NCBI RefSeq assembly: GCF_011764425.1
Contig: NZ_BLPF01000004.1
Coordinates: 434,001 to 498,000, forward strand
Length of the DNA stretch: 64,000 nt
Source of the DNA: Phytohabitans houttuyneae
GTDB lineage: Bacteria; Actinomycetota; Actinomycetes; Mycobacteriales; Micromonosporaceae
Direction of reading: 5' to 3'
Below, one piece after another: positions 26,083-35,427 of this stretch. The notes beneath the pieces are model-generated. The model worked only from the letters and a program-made list of their open reading frames with translations, was not told the DNA's origin and did not search any database. Within the stretch, counting starts at the first letter, position 1. Each line of letters starts with the position of its first letter. Both the position numbers and the translations under genes were made by a program.

Positions 26083-27030
26083 ATGGGCCCCGTGACCCCC
26101 TCCTTCGTCCCCGGCGACGTGCGCGTACGGGCCCCGGCGACAAGCGCCAACCTGGGTCCCGGCTTTGACGCGCTCGGGCTGGCCCTCGCGCTCTACGACT
26201 ACGCCTCGGCCCGCGTCACGGAGGGAGGCGTCGTGGTCGAGGTGTCCGGCGAGGGCGCCGGCGACCTGCCGCTCGACGCGTCCCACTTGGTGGTACGCGC
26301 GATGTTCGCCGCCTTCGATGAGCTGGGCGGCCGCCCGCCGGGGCTCGCGGTGTCGTGCGTCAACCGCATCCCGCAGGCGCGCGGGCTCGGCTCGTCGTCA
26401 GCGGCGATCGTGTCGGGCATCCAGCTGGCCCGCGGCCTTGTCGTCGACGGGCAACGCCGGATGGACGACGCGGCCGCGCTGCGCCTGGCCGCCAGCATCG
26501 AGGGGCACCCCGACAACGTGGCGCCGTGCCTGCTCGGCGGCTTCACCATCGCATGGACGGAGGAGTCGGGCGCGATCGCCGTGACGCGGCGACCCGACGA
26601 TGCCGTACAACCGACGGTTTTCGTGCCCGCGGACCGCGGATTTACCGCGGAGGCCCGTGCGGCGTTGCCGGCTGCCGTGCCCCACGCGGACGCCGCGCTA
26701 TCGGCGGGCCGGGCCGCGCTGCTGGTTCACGCCATCACCGAGGAGCCTTCGCTGCTGCTTTCGGCGACCGAGGACCGCCTGCACCAGGCCTATCGCGCGC
26801 CGGGGATGCCGGAGACGTTTTCCCTGGTCACGGCGCTGCGAGCGGCCGGCGTGGCAGCTGTGGTGAGCGGCGCGGGACCATCCGTGCTCGCGCTGTCACC
26901 GGTGCCGGAAGACTTCGCACCGGGAATGGGCTGGGTCGAACAACGGTTGGGAGTAGATGTCACCGGTGCCCGCGTTGAGGGGGTACACTGGGACACGCCG
27001 AGCGGACCACTGTTGCCGCAGGTCCGATGA
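26083..27030 (+). CDS. thrB: Homoserine kinase
   Basis: A 315-residue GHMP kinase phosphorylating homoserine for threonine synthase. It begins VRAPATSANLGPGFDALG, has the ATP-binding PQARGLGSSSAAIVSG at about residue 95, and SGAGPSVLAL near the C-terminus. ATG at 26083 or GTG at 26092 are both possible, with GGAG about 14 bases before the first. It is separated from hom and thrC by 8 kb of transport genes, unlike the compact hom-thrC-thrB order seen in many actinobacteria. Confidence 0.95.
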   Translation: MGPVTPSFVPGDVRVRAPATSANLGPGFDALGLALALYDYASARVTEGGVVVEVSGEGAGDLPLDASHLVVRAMFAAFDELGGRPPGLAVSCVNRIPQARGLGSSSAAIVSGIQLARGLVVDGQRRMDDAAALRLAASIEGHPDNVAPCLLGGFTIAWTEESGAIAVTRRPDDAVQPTVFVPADRGFTAEARAALPAAVPHADAALSAGRAALLVHAITEEPSLLLSATEDRLHQAYRAPGMPETFSLVTALRAAGVAAVVSGAGPSVLALSPVPEDFAPGMGWVEQRLGVDVTGARVEGVHWDTPSGPLLPQVR

Positions 27031-27252
27031 GTTGATTACGCTCTGGCCCTAGCACAGTCGCGAGGCAATAGATCTCTGCGTGGCGGCGCACCCCGAAGCT
27101 TTCGGCGGTCAGTTCGTCTTATCCGCTGCTTAGGCCCACCGCTGCTGTGTTACAAACTCCCGCCCTAGCACATGAGGCGGGTGCACCGAGGCCGCCCGGC
27201 CACCTAGGATCTTCGATCCGGGCAGCCCCGGCCTATCGAGGGAAGGAATCCA
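27031..27252 (+). promoter_or_regulatory. rho leader region
   Basis: A 222-base gap without a gene. It probably carries the rho promoter and a long 5' UTR. A GGAAGGA Shine-Dalgarno lies 5 bases before the TTG start. Rho commonly limits its own synthesis in the leader, but no specific site is visible. Confidence 0.35.
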
Positions 27253-29163
27253 TTGAGCGACACTACCGACGTGACGTCGGATGTCACCAACGTCGCTGAC
27301 CAGGCCGCCACCGGCACCGCGCGCCGCGCGCGCCGTGGCACCGGGCTGTCGGCGATGCTGTTGCCGGAGCTGCAGAGCCTGGCCGCGTCGCTCGGCATCT
27401 CGGGCACCGCCCGGATGCGAAAAGGCGAGCTGATCGCCGCTATCTCCGAGCGCCAGGGCGGCGGCGCCGATGGTGCCTCCGGTGCCCCGCGCCAGCGGGC
27501 CGAGGTCGCGGCTGCGGTCGCACCCGTTCGTGAAGAGGTGCGCGCCGACGTTCGCGACACCGTTGAGACCGAGCGTCGTGGCGGCGACGTGCCCGTGACC
27601 TCCCCCGAGCCGTCGTCTGACGGCGAGGAGCGCGAGCCGCGCTCGCGCCGGGCCAGTCGGCCCGCGGGCCCTCCGGAGTCCCGCAGCGAAGGCAACGCCG
27701 ACGAGACCGAGCGCACCGACCGGGGCGACCGTGGTGACCGCGGCGACCGTGGCGAGCGGGGCGAGCGCAACGAGCGGGGTGACCGCGAGTCGCGCGGCGG
27801 CCGTGACCGCAACGAGCGTGGCCAGCGGGGTGACCGTGGCGACCGCGCCGAGCAGCGCAACGAGCGCAACGACCGGGATCGCGACCGTGACCGCGCCGAC
27901 GACGACGACGGCGACGATGGCAGCGGCCGGCGGAGCCGGCGCAGCCGCTTCCGCGACCGCCGGCGTGGCCGGGGCGAGCGGAGCGAAGGCAGCGGCAGCG
28001 GCGGGGGCAACGAGCCGCAGGTGACCGAGGACGACGTGCTCGTGCCGGTCGCCGGCATCGTCGACGTCCTCGACAACTACGCGTTCGTCCGCACGACGGG
28101 TTACCTGTCCGGCCCCAACGACGTCTACGTCTCCATGTCGCAGGTCAAGAAGTACGGCCTGCGCCGGGGCGACGCGGTGACCGGCGCGGTGCGCGCCACC
28201 CGCGAGGGCGAGCAGCGCCGCGACAAGTACAACCCGCTGGTCCGGCTCGACGCCATCAACGGCATGGACCCGGACGAGGCGCGGCGGCGCCCCGAGTTCT
28301 ACAAGCTGACCCCGCTCTACCCGCAGGAGCGCCTGCGGCTGGAGACCGAGCCGCACATCCTGACGACCCGGGTCATCGACCTGGTCATGCCGATCGGCAA
28401 GGGGCAGCGCGCGCTGATCGTCTCACCGCCCAAGGCGGGTAAGACGATGGTGCTGCAGGCGATCGCCAACGCGATCACCCACAACAACCCCGAGTGCCAC
28501 CTCATGGTCGTGCTCGTCGACGAGCGGCCCGAAGAGGTCACCGACATGCAGCGGTCGGTCAAGGGCGAGGTCGTCGCGGCCACGTTCGACCGCCCGCCGC
28601 AGGACCACACCACTGTCGCCGAGCTGGCGATCGAGCGGGCCAAGCGCCTTGTCGAGCTGGGCCACGACGTGGTCGTGCTGCTCGACTCGGTGACCCGGCT
28701 CGGCCGGTCGTACAACCTGGCGGCGCCGGCGAGTGGCCGCATCATGTCGGGTGGTATCGACTCGACCGCGCTCTACCCGCCGAAGCGCTTCCTCGGTGCC
28801 GCGCGCAACATCGAAAACGGCGGCTCCCTGACCATCCTCGCCACCGCGCTGGTGGAGACCGGCTCCATGATGGACACGGTCATCTTCGAGGAGTTCAAGG
28901 GCACGGGTAACGCGGAGCTCAAGCTCGACCGCAAGATCGCCGACAAGCGCGTCTTCCCGGCGATCGACATCAACCCGTCCGGCACGCGTAAGGAAGAGAT
29001 CCTGCTCGCGCCGGAGGAGTTGGCGATCTCGCACAAGCTGCGCAAGGTGCTCCACTCGCTGGAGTCGCAGGCCGCACTCGACCTGCTGCTCGACCGCCTC
29101 AAGCAGACGCGGACCAACATCGAGTTCCTGATGCAGATCGCGAAGTCCACGCCGGGCGAGTAG
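27253..29163 (+). CDS. rho: Transcription termination factor Rho
   Basis: A 636-residue hexameric RNA helicase. It has an N-terminal Rho_N helical domain (LPELQSLAASLGISGTARM), a long disordered Arg/Gly/Asp insert (about 85-260, GDRGDRGDRGERGERN-like) typical of actinobacteria, a cold-shock RNA-binding domain (NYAFVRTTGYLSGPNDVYV), Walker A PPKAGKTMVL, Walker B VVVLLDSVTRL and the secondary RNA site near SGGIDSTALYPPK. TTG start supported by GGAAGGA. A strong intrinsic hairpin follows, sensible for the gene encoding Rho itself. Confidence 0.97.
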   Translation: MSDTTDVTSDVTNVADQAATGTARRARRGTGLSAMLLPELQSLAASLGISGTARMRKGELIAAISERQGGGADGASGAPRQRAEVAAAVAPVREEVRADVRDTVETERRGGDVPVTSPEPSSDGEEREPRSRRASRPAGPPESRSEGNADETERTDRGDRGDRGDRGERGERNERGDRESRGGRDRNERGQRGDRGDRAEQRNERNDRDRDRDRADDDDGDDGSGRRSRRSRFRDRRRGRGERSEGSGSGGGNEPQVTEDDVLVPVAGIVDVLDNYAFVRTTGYLSGPNDVYVSMSQVKKYGLRRGDAVTGAVRATREGEQRRDKYNPLVRLDAINGMDPDEARRRPEFYKLTPLYPQERLRLETEPHILTTRVIDLVMPIGKGQRALIVSPPKAGKTMVLQAIANAITHNNPECHLMVVLVDERPEEVTDMQRSVKGEVVAATFDRPPQDHTTVAELAIERAKRLVELGHDVVVLLDSVTRLGRSYNLAAPASGRIMSGGIDSTALYPPKRFLGAARNIENGGSLTILATALVETGSMMDTVIFEEFKGTGNAELKLDRKIADKRVFPAIDINPSGTRKEEILLAPEELAISHKLRKVLHSLESQAALDLLLDRLKQTRTNIEFLMQIAKSTPGE

Positions 29164-29177
29164 CGGTTCTATTCAAG

Positions 29178-29220
29178 ATCAAGGGCAGGGGATCGCTGAT
29201 CCCCTGCCCTTGATTCGTTT
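29178..29220 (+). terminator. Intrinsic terminator after rho
   Basis: ATCAAGGGCAGGGGATC (29178-29194) pairs perfectly with 29198-29214 around a 3-base loop, 14 bases after the rho stop, and TCGTTTT follows. Confidence 0.92.
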
Positions 29221-29261
29221 TGCGGCAACCTTTCTGTCGGCGGTACGACACGAACCGGCCG

Positions 29262-29280
29262 ATCGCACACGCAGTGCGAT
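29262..29280. promoter_or_regulatory. Inverted repeat upstream of the NO synthase gene
   Basis: ATCGCAC, 5 bases, GTGCGAT: a 7-base inverted repeat about 100 bases before the ATG. It is an operator candidate; the protein that binds is unknown. Confidence 0.4.
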
Positions 29281-29378
29281 TTGTGTGTGACTCCACGTGA
29301 AAGCGTCCACCCACTTTGCGCGTCATCACGGCTGTGCGACGCGCCGAGCGGTAACGGACGTCAGCTGAGGAGGCGCAG

Positions 29379-30563
29379 ATGACGGTGCCCGGCTACAGAA
29401 ACGTGCCCGCCGAAGAATGGGATCCCGCCGCGACGGCGGATCCAGCGGAAGCCGAGGAGTTCCTCCGGCTCTGCTACAACGAAGTGTCCAGGCTCGGCCC
29501 GGTGGAGCCTCGACTCGCCGTCGTCCGGGCGCAGATCGCCGCCACGGGGACGTACGTACACACCACCGAAGAACTCGTCTGGGGCGCGAAAGTGGCCTGG
29601 CGCAACGCGAGCCGGTGCATCGGCCGCCTGTACTGGCGGAGCCTCACCGTGCTCGACCGCCGCCGCGCACGCACCGCCGACGAGATCTTCGCGCTCCTGG
29701 TCCGGCACCTGGACGTCGCCGGCGGCGGGAGCGCCATCCGCCCGGTCGTCTCGGTCTTCGCGCCGGCCAGGCCGGGAAAGCCGTACGCCCGGGTGTGGAA
29801 CGAGCAGCTCATCCGCTACGCCGGGCACCGCACCGGCTCCGGTGTCGTCGGCGATCCCCGCTACGCATCCTTCACCGACGCCGTGCGGACGATGGGGTGG
29901 CGGGGCAAGGGTGGCCCGTTCGATGTGCTGCCCATCGTCGTACAGGGGCCGGGCGAGGGCCCGCGCCTCTTCGAGCTCCCCGAGCGTGCCGTGCGACAAG
30001 TACCGATCACGCATCCGGAGCTCGGGTGGTTCGAGCGGCTCGGGCTGCGCTGGCACGCCATCCCGGCAATCTCCAACATGCGGCTGCGGATCGGCGGCGT
30101 CGACTATCCGCTGGCGCCGTTCAACGGCTGGTACATGGGCACCGAGATCGGCGCCCGCAACCTCGCCGACCCGGACCGGTACAACCTGCTGCCCGTGGTG
30201 GCGCGCGGCCTCGGCCTGGACACGTCGCACGAGGCGACGCTGTGGCGGGACCGCGCGCTGGTGGAGCTCAACAGGGCTGTGCTCTGGTCGTTCGAGCGGG
30301 CCGGCGTGAAGATCAGTGACCATCACACCGAGTCGGCCCGCTTCCTCGCGCACATGCGCAACGAGGAGAGGGCCGGACGGCCGGTACCGGCGGACTGGAC
30401 CTGGATCGTGCCGCCGATGTCCGGCGGCGCCACCGCGGTCTTCCACCGGTACTACCACGAGGCCGACCAGCGCCCGAACTTCTACCTCGACGCCGAGGCG
30501 GCGGCGCTGGCCAGGGGAGTGGGCATGCGTCCCGCCCTGGTGGCAGCACCACTGGCCGCCTGA
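29379..30563 (+). CDS. nos: Bacterial nitric oxide synthase oxygenase
   Basis: A 394-residue haem enzyme converting arginine to NO and citrulline. The haem-ligand Cys lies in AWRNASRCIGRLYW (about residue 85). The substrate and pterin regions are FNGWYMGTEIGARNL and VPPMSGGATAVFHRYY. There is no attached reductase domain, as usual in bacteria, where cellular flavodoxin or ferredoxin reductases supply electrons. Shine-Dalgarno GAGGAGG before ATG 29379. It stands alone between rho and a secreted hydrolase, and no thaxtomin-type nitration genes are nearby, so a signalling or stress role is more likely. That role is an inference. Confidence 0.95.
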   Translation: MTVPGYRNVPAEEWDPAATADPAEAEEFLRLCYNEVSRLGPVEPRLAVVRAQIAATGTYVHTTEELVWGAKVAWRNASRCIGRLYWRSLTVLDRRRARTADEIFALLVRHLDVAGGGSAIRPVVSVFAPARPGKPYARVWNEQLIRYAGHRTGSGVVGDPRYASFTDAVRTMGWRGKGGPFDVLPIVVQGPGEGPRLFELPERAVRQVPITHPELGWFERLGLRWHAIPAISNMRLRIGGVDYPLAPFNGWYMGTEIGARNLADPDRYNLLPVVARGLGLDTSHEATLWRDRALVELNRAVLWSFERAGVKISDHHTESARFLAHMRNEERAGRPVPADWTWIVPPMSGGATAVFHRYYHEADQRPNFYLDAEAAALARGVGMRPALVAAPLAA

Positions 30564-30628
30564 AGTTTTCTTTCAGTTCGATATCGGGCTATTGAAAGTT
30601 CTATGCGGGATCAGGTTGACTACGCGGC

Positions 30629-33600
30629 ATGCGGAGAGCAGCCGTACTCGTTCTGGTCTCGATCCTGGGTGTGCCGGCGCCGGCGGTCGCTGCTCCCGCG
30701 GCCCCACCGGCGCCGGTCCGCGTGGCGGCCGTCGACGCCTTCGACGACATCGAGACCGCCAGGCGCACCCGGCCCGTCGCGCCGGGCCTGACGCTCACCT
30801 CGTTCGACCGCTACCACGCAGCGGGCTGGCTGCGCGCCGACGCGCTCACCGCCGACCTCTCCGGCAGGCTGACCGCCGACTACGTCAACTCCGGCGAGGT
30901 CGCCCGGACCGAGCCGCTGCGCGTGGCGGCCGACCGGTCGCGCGCGGTCGCCGCGGTCAACGGTGACTTCTTCGACATCAACGCCTCGGGCGCCGCGCAG
31001 GGCATCGGCATCCAGAGTGGACAGCTGATCCAGTCGCCGGTGCAGGGCAGCGTCAACGCCGTGGGAATCACGCCCGAGGGCGTCGGCAAGGTGGTCCAGG
31101 TCTACTTCGAGGGGACGGCCGCGCTGCCGGGTGGCACGCGGGTCGCGCTGACCCAGTTCAACAACATGGTGCAGCCGGGCGGTGTGGGCGCGTTCACCGC
31201 GCTGTGGGGCTCGTACGACCGCCGGCGGGCGGTCGAGGGCGCGGCCCGGGTCACCGAGGTCACGCTGAGCGGCGGCACAGTCGCCACCGTGTCCGGTGTG
31301 GCCGGCAGCGGCCCGATTCCCGCCGGCACCACGGTCCTGCTCGGCCGGGACGCCGGTGCCGACGCGCTCGCCGCGCTCGAGCCGGGCGACGCGGTGGACG
31401 TGTCGTACGCGCCCCGCTCGTCGGACGGCGGCCCGCTCAAGGCCGCGGTCGGCGGGCGGCAGGTGCTCGTCAAGGACGGTGTGCCGCAGGACATCGGTGA
31501 CGTCACGCCCGAGCCGCGCACCGCGGTCGGATTCTCCGCCGACGGCCGCCGGATGTACCTGCTGACCGTCGACGGCCGCCAGGCGGACAGCCGCGGCGTC
31601 ACGCTCACCGAGCTGGGCCGCCTGATGGCGGAGCTCGGCGCGTACAACGCGCTCAACCTCGACGGCGGCGGATCGTCCACATTGCTGGCTCGCGAGCCGG
31701 GGCAGGCCGCCGTCCAGGTGGAAAACAGCCCGTCCGACGGCTCCGAGCGGCCCGTGCCGAACGGCCTCGCGCTCTACGCCGCCCCCGGCTCCGGCCGGCT
31801 CGCCGGCTTCTGGGTCGAGACCGCCGCCGACCCGGTCGCCGCGCCCGGCACCGGCCCGGTCCGCGGCGGCAACCCGGACCGCGTCCTCGCGGGGCTCACC
31901 CGCCGCCTGACCGCCGCCGGCTACGACGAGACCTACGGACCGGCATCGGGTACCCCTTCGTGGCGCGCGACCCACGGGTACGTGAGCCGGGACGGCGTAT
32001 TCCGTGCCGTGCTGCCCGGCACCGCGACGGTGACCGCCGCCAAGGGCCGCGCCTCGGGCGAGATCAAGCTGCGCGTGCTCGGCCCGCTGGAGCGCATCGA
32101 GGCGACCTCCGCGCGGCTGGGGCTGGCGGCGCTGGGTTCGGGCTCGCTCGGTGTCGTCGGCTACGACGCCGACGGCAACAGCGCGCCGATCGAGCCCGCC
32201 GACGTGCGCTTGGAGTACGACACGTCGCTGCTCGACGTCACGCCCGCGGAGGACGGCTCATTCACCGTGCGCGCCAAGAAGGATGTCGGCGCGGCGATCG
32301 TCACGTTCCACGCCGGACAGTCCACAGTGGCCGTACCGGTGACGGTCGGGCTCGAGGACGTGCCGGTGGCGATGTTCGACGACGACGCGGCGAGCTGGAG
32401 GTTCAGCCACGCGCGCGCCGCGGGCTCGGTCGCGCCGGCGCCTGGCCACACCGGTACGGGCCTCAAGCTCTCGTACGACTTCAGCCTCTCCACGGGCACC
32501 CGCGCCGCGTACGCCGACCCGCCCGCCTGGATCGCCGTGCCGGGGCAGCCGCAGGCGTTCGGCATGTGGATTTACGGCAACGGCAAGGGGGAGTGGGCTC
32601 GGCTGCACCTGCACGACGCGCTCGACCAGCAGCACGTGCTGAGCGGTCCACTGGTCACCTGGACCGGCTGGCGGTACGTGGAGATGACCGTACCGGCCGG
32701 CGTGCGGTACCCGGTGCGCGTGCGCCGCTTCTACGTGGCCGAGACGCGCCCGGAAGCCCAGTACACCACCGAGATTGTCGTGGACGACATCGTGGCCAAG
32801 GTGCCGCCGAGCATCGAGCAGCCGGCCGCGCCGGCGCGTACCGACCGCGTGGTGCTCCGCGACGGCACAGTGGACGGTGCACAGTGGCGGTTCGCGGTGA
32901 TGTCGGACGCGCAGTTCGTCGCCGCCGCGCCGGACAGCGATCTCGTCGCGCAGGCCCGCCGCACGCTGCGCGAGGTCAAGGCCGCCCGACCCGACTTCCT
33001 CGTCATCAACGGCGACTTCGTGGACACCGCGACCGAGGCCGACTTCGCGCTCGCCGAGCGGATCCTCGACGAGGAGCTGGGCGGCGAGCTGCCGTACTAC
33101 TACGTGCCCGGCAACCACGAGATCATGGGCGCGCCGATTTCGAACTTCACGGCCGTCTTCGGGGCGACCTCGCGCGTCTTCGACCACAAAGGTGTCCGCT
33201 TCGTCACCCTCAACTCCGCGACCGGCACCCTGCGCGGCGGCGGCTTCGACCAGGTCAAGCTGCTGCGGCAGGCGCTGGACGGAGCGCGCTCCGACCGGAG
33301 CGTCAAGTCGGTGGTCGTGCTGCACCACCACCCGCCCCGCGACCCCACGCCGGCCAAGGCCAGCCAGCTCGGCGACCGCAAGGAGGCCGCGATGCTGGAG
33401 GAGTGGCTGGCCGACTTCGAGCGGCGGTCCGGCAAGAGCGCGCTCTTCGTCGGCGCGCACGTGGGCACCTTCCACGCCGACCGGGTCGACGGCGTCCCGT
33501 ACGTCGTCAACGGCAACTCGGGCAAGAGCCCGTCGTCGGCCCCGCACCTGGGCGGCTTCACCGGCTGGACCCACTTCGGCGTGGACGCGCGCGGCGAGGT

Positions 33601-33940
33601 GGTCGCGGAGACCCAGGCGCACGTGACCTCGCTGTCCCTGACCGCGCCGCCGACCGCCCCGCGCGGCGAGCCGGTCGCGGTGTCGGCGGTGCTGACCCAG
33701 GAGGGCGGCCGCGAGGTGCCGGTGGCGCCGCCGGTGAGCGCGGACTGGAGCGGTTCGCCGAGCGTCCACATCGGATCCGCGCTTGGCCTGCGCCCGTGGC
33801 ACGCGGCCTGGTTCGACCCGTCGACGGGCAAGCTTGTCGCGCTGCGCGCGAGCGGCTCGGTGCTGCTGTCCGTGACCGTCAACGGCGTCACCGCCCGCAC
33901 CACCCTCACGCTCACCCACCCTGAGAGAGCAGCGGCATAG
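30629..33940 (+). CDS. Secreted phosphodiester glycosidase (NAGPA) fused to metallophosphoesterase
   Basis: A 1103-residue protein with an N-terminal signal peptide (cleavage after AVAAPA near 24). Residues about 60-390 are a NAGPA-type phosphodiester glycosidase domain (AAVNGDFFDINASGAAQGI; ALNLDGGGSSTLLAREPG). Bacterial Ig-like/carbohydrate-binding modules follow (about 400-740). Residues about 750-980 form a calcineurin-like metallophosphoesterase: MSDAQF, INGDFVD, VPGNHEIMG, VVLHHHPPRD, VGAHVG. One extracellular enzyme could cleave a sugar phosphodiester and then the phosphate, for example on teichoic acid or phospho-glycans. That substrate is inferred. There is no cell-wall anchor. A 3'-end repeat follows 38 bases on, but belongs by orientation to the convergent gene. 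Confidence 0.85.
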   Translation: MRRAAVLVLVSILGVPAPAVAAPAAPPAPVRVAAVDAFDDIETARRTRPVAPGLTLTSFDRYHAAGWLRADALTADLSGRLTADYVNSGEVARTEPLRVAADRSRAVAAVNGDFFDINASGAAQGIGIQSGQLIQSPVQGSVNAVGITPEGVGKVVQVYFEGTAALPGGTRVALTQFNNMVQPGGVGAFTALWGSYDRRRAVEGAARVTEVTLSGGTVATVSGVAGSGPIPAGTTVLLGRDAGADALAALEPGDAVDVSYAPRSSDGGPLKAAVGGRQVLVKDGVPQDIGDVTPEPRTAVGFSADGRRMYLLTVDGRQADSRGVTLTELGRLMAELGAYNALNLDGGGSSTLLAREPGQAAVQVENSPSDGSERPVPNGLALYAAPGSGRLAGFWVETAADPVAAPGTGPVRGGNPDRVLAGLTRRLTAAGYDETYGPASGTPSWRATHGYVSRDGVFRAVLPGTATVTAAKGRASGEIKLRVLGPLERIEATSARLGLAALGSGSLGVVGYDADGNSAPIEPADVRLEYDTSLLDVTPAEDGSFTVRAKKDVGAAIVTFHAGQSTVAVPVTVGLEDVPVAMFDDDAASWRFSHARAAGSVAPAPGHTGTGLKLSYDFSLSTGTRAAYADPPAWIAVPGQPQAFGMWIYGNGKGEWARLHLHDALDQQHVLSGPLVTWTGWRYVEMTVPAGVRYPVRVRRFYVAETRPEAQYTTEIVVDDIVAKVPPSIEQPAAPARTDRVVLRDGTVDGAQWRFAVMSDAQFVAAAPDSDLVAQARRTLREVKAARPDFLVINGDFVDTATEADFALAERILDEELGGELPYYYVPGNHEIMGAPISNFTAVFGATSRVFDHKGVRFVTLNSATGTLRGGGFDQVKLLRQALDGARSDRSVKSVVVLHHHPPRDPTPAKASQLGDRKEAAMLEEWLADFERRSGKSALFVGAHVGTFHADRVDGVPYVVNGNSGKSPSSAPHLGGFTGWTHFGVDARGEVVAETQAHVTSLSLTAPPTAPRGEPVAVSAVLTQEGGREVPVAPPVSADWSGSPSVHIGSALGLRPWHAAWFDPSTGKLVALRASGSVLLSVTVNGVTARTTLTLTHPERAAA

Positions 33941-33978
33941 GCCGCGTTTGGTCAGGGTTGAGGGGTGAGCCTGGGCGA

Positions 33979-34038
33979 CCGCGGAGGGTGAGGCCGCGGG
34001 AGCAACGGTCCGGACCATCGCGGACGTCGCGGTAGCTC
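33979..34038 (-). repeat. 3'-end repeat, copy D (after the kinase-phosphatase)
   Basis: On the minus strand it begins GAGCTACCGCGACGTCC 8 bases after the stop at 34047 and contains the palindrome GGTCCGGACC. It is the best-preserved copy, with copy E. Confidence 0.85.
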
Positions 34039-34046
34039 GGATCTGT

Positions 34047-34943
34047 TCAAAAATCGCCTTCGGCGACCTGGAAGACGGTCAGGCCGAGCTCGCGCCACAT
34101 CTTGACCACCTGCATGCGGTCGTCGAATACGCCGACAACGTGGTAGCGGTCGCGGATCTCGCGTTCGAAGATCTCCTGCTTGACCACGGCGTCGCGTCGG
34201 GAGTCGTAGACGTCGCGCATGTAGAGCGCCTCGTACGGCACGCCGACGTGGCGGTCGAGCCACTCTTCGGTGGCGGCGCGGGCGGACTCGTCGCGGCCGG
34301 TGCAGTACACGATCGCGTGGCCGGCCGCGTGCATGGCGCGCACCGCGGCGATCACCGCGTGGTTGGGCTGGTCCTCGCCGACGCGGTGCATGGCGTACGG
34401 GCTGCGGTCGCCGATCAGCGCCACCGTGCCGTCGATGTCGACGAGGACGATCTTCGGGGCGCCGGGCGGCGGGTCGTAGATGACGGCGGGGCGGCCGGGG
34501 GTGACGTCGGGGACCGGGAGGGGCAGCGTGCGGCCGGCCAGGTACCGCTCGTGCATGCGCCGGATCGCCTCCTCGCCGACCTGCTCGGACTCGGGGCGGT
34601 CGGCGTCGCGGCGTACGCACTCGTCGACCGGCACGTCCGTGAAGTCGTGCACCTCGAACGCCGCGCCGAGGCGTGCGGCCATGTCGGCCCACTCGCGGAC
34701 CAGGCGGGAGGAGAGGTTGGTGTCGTCGATGCAGACGTCGGCCCGGGCGCGCAGGAGCGCCTCGACCTGCGCCCGCTGTACGGCGGTGACCTGGCCCTCG
34801 GCCCATGTGGTGTAGAGCCGGTCACCGTGCAGCATGCGGCGCAGGTCGTCACGGTTGACGCGGACCACGCCAGGCTGAAGTTTCCTCGCAAACGTGGTCT
34901 TACCGGACGCGGGCAACCCTCGGGTGATGATCAAGCGCGGCAT
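34047..34943 (-). CDS. T4 Pnkp-like polynucleotide kinase-phosphatase
   Basis: A 298-residue protein with two domains. The N-terminal kinase (Walker [12 protein letters not shown] at residues 9-19; DDTNLSSR) is followed by a HAD-type 3' phosphatase domain ([15 protein letters not shown] at about 168-182; [21 protein letters not shown]). This is the order of phage T4 Pnkp, which heals RNA or DNA ends for a ligase. No ligase is adjacent. In bacteria such enzymes are sporadic and may serve tRNA repair after nuclease attack. The role here is an inference. A repeat copy follows the stop. Confidence 0.9.
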   Translation of the reverse strand: MPRLIITRGLPASGKTTFARKLQPGVVRVNRDDLRRMLHGDRLYTTWAEGQVTAVQRAQVEALLRARADVCIDDTNLSSRLVREWADMAARLGAAFEVHDFTDVPVDECVRRDADRPESEQVGEEAIRRMHERYLAGRTLPLPVPDVTPGRPAVIYDPPPGAPKIVLVDIDGTVALIGDRSPYAMHRVGEDQPNHAVIAAVRAMHAAGHAIVYCTGRDESARAATEEWLDRHVGVPYEALYMRDVYDSRRDAVVKQEIFEREIRDRYHVVGVFDDRMQVVKMWRELGLTVFQVAEGDF

Positions 34944-35123
34944 TGTCTACAAGCATGCCAGCCCGGGAATGACGCCTGGCATCCCCGCGTTCCACCCATC
35001 GGCCAGGCATGGCACACTGGTCAATCGGCCAAGGTTCCGGTTCACGCCGGAGCGATTCGCCCTCAGGTGGCGGTTCGTGACGATGGCGACCCGGCGACCA
35101 CCAACGAAAGGACCGAGGCACAA

Positions 35124-35348
35124 ATGAAGCCCGACATCCACCCGCAGTACGTCGTGACCGAGGTCACCTGCTCCTGCGGCAACACCTTCACCACCCGCAG
35201 CACGGCGAAGAGTGGCTCGATCCACGTCGAGACCTGCAGCGCGTGCCACCCGTTCTACACGGGCAAGCAGCGCGTGCTCGACACCGCCGGCCGGGTTGCG
35301 AAGTTCCAGCAGAAGTACGCGAAGGCTGCCGCCAAGAAGGCCAAGTAG
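35124..35348 (+). CDS. rpmE: Ribosomal protein L31, zinc-binding type
   Basis: A 74-residue protein with all four zinc Cys ([21 protein letters not shown]), so the C+ form rather than the zinc-free paralogue. Shine-Dalgarno AAAGGACCGAGG before ATG 35124. The 180-base leader (34944-35123) holds several GC hairpins; a ribosomal-protein L31 leader is known in actinobacteria and could be tested there. A terminator follows, and prfA comes next. Confidence 0.97.
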   Translation: MKPDIHPQYVVTEVTCSCGNTFTTRSTAKSGSIHVETCSACHPFYTGKQRVLDTAGRVAKFQQKYAKAAAKKAK

Positions 35349-35356
35349 CTACCCCG

Positions 35357-35393
35357 ACGGCGCCCGCCCCTCGTTCGCGAGGGCGGGCGCCGT
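35357..35393 (+). terminator. Hairpin terminator after rpmE
   Basis: ACGGCGCCCGCC..CTCG pairs with CGAGGGCGGGCGCCGT around a TTCG loop with one bulged base, 8 bases after the stop. A short T-containing tail (TCGTATG) follows. Confidence 0.85.
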
Positions 35394-35427
35394 TCGTATG
35401 TAACCACCGGACGCTAGGGGTGAGCAC

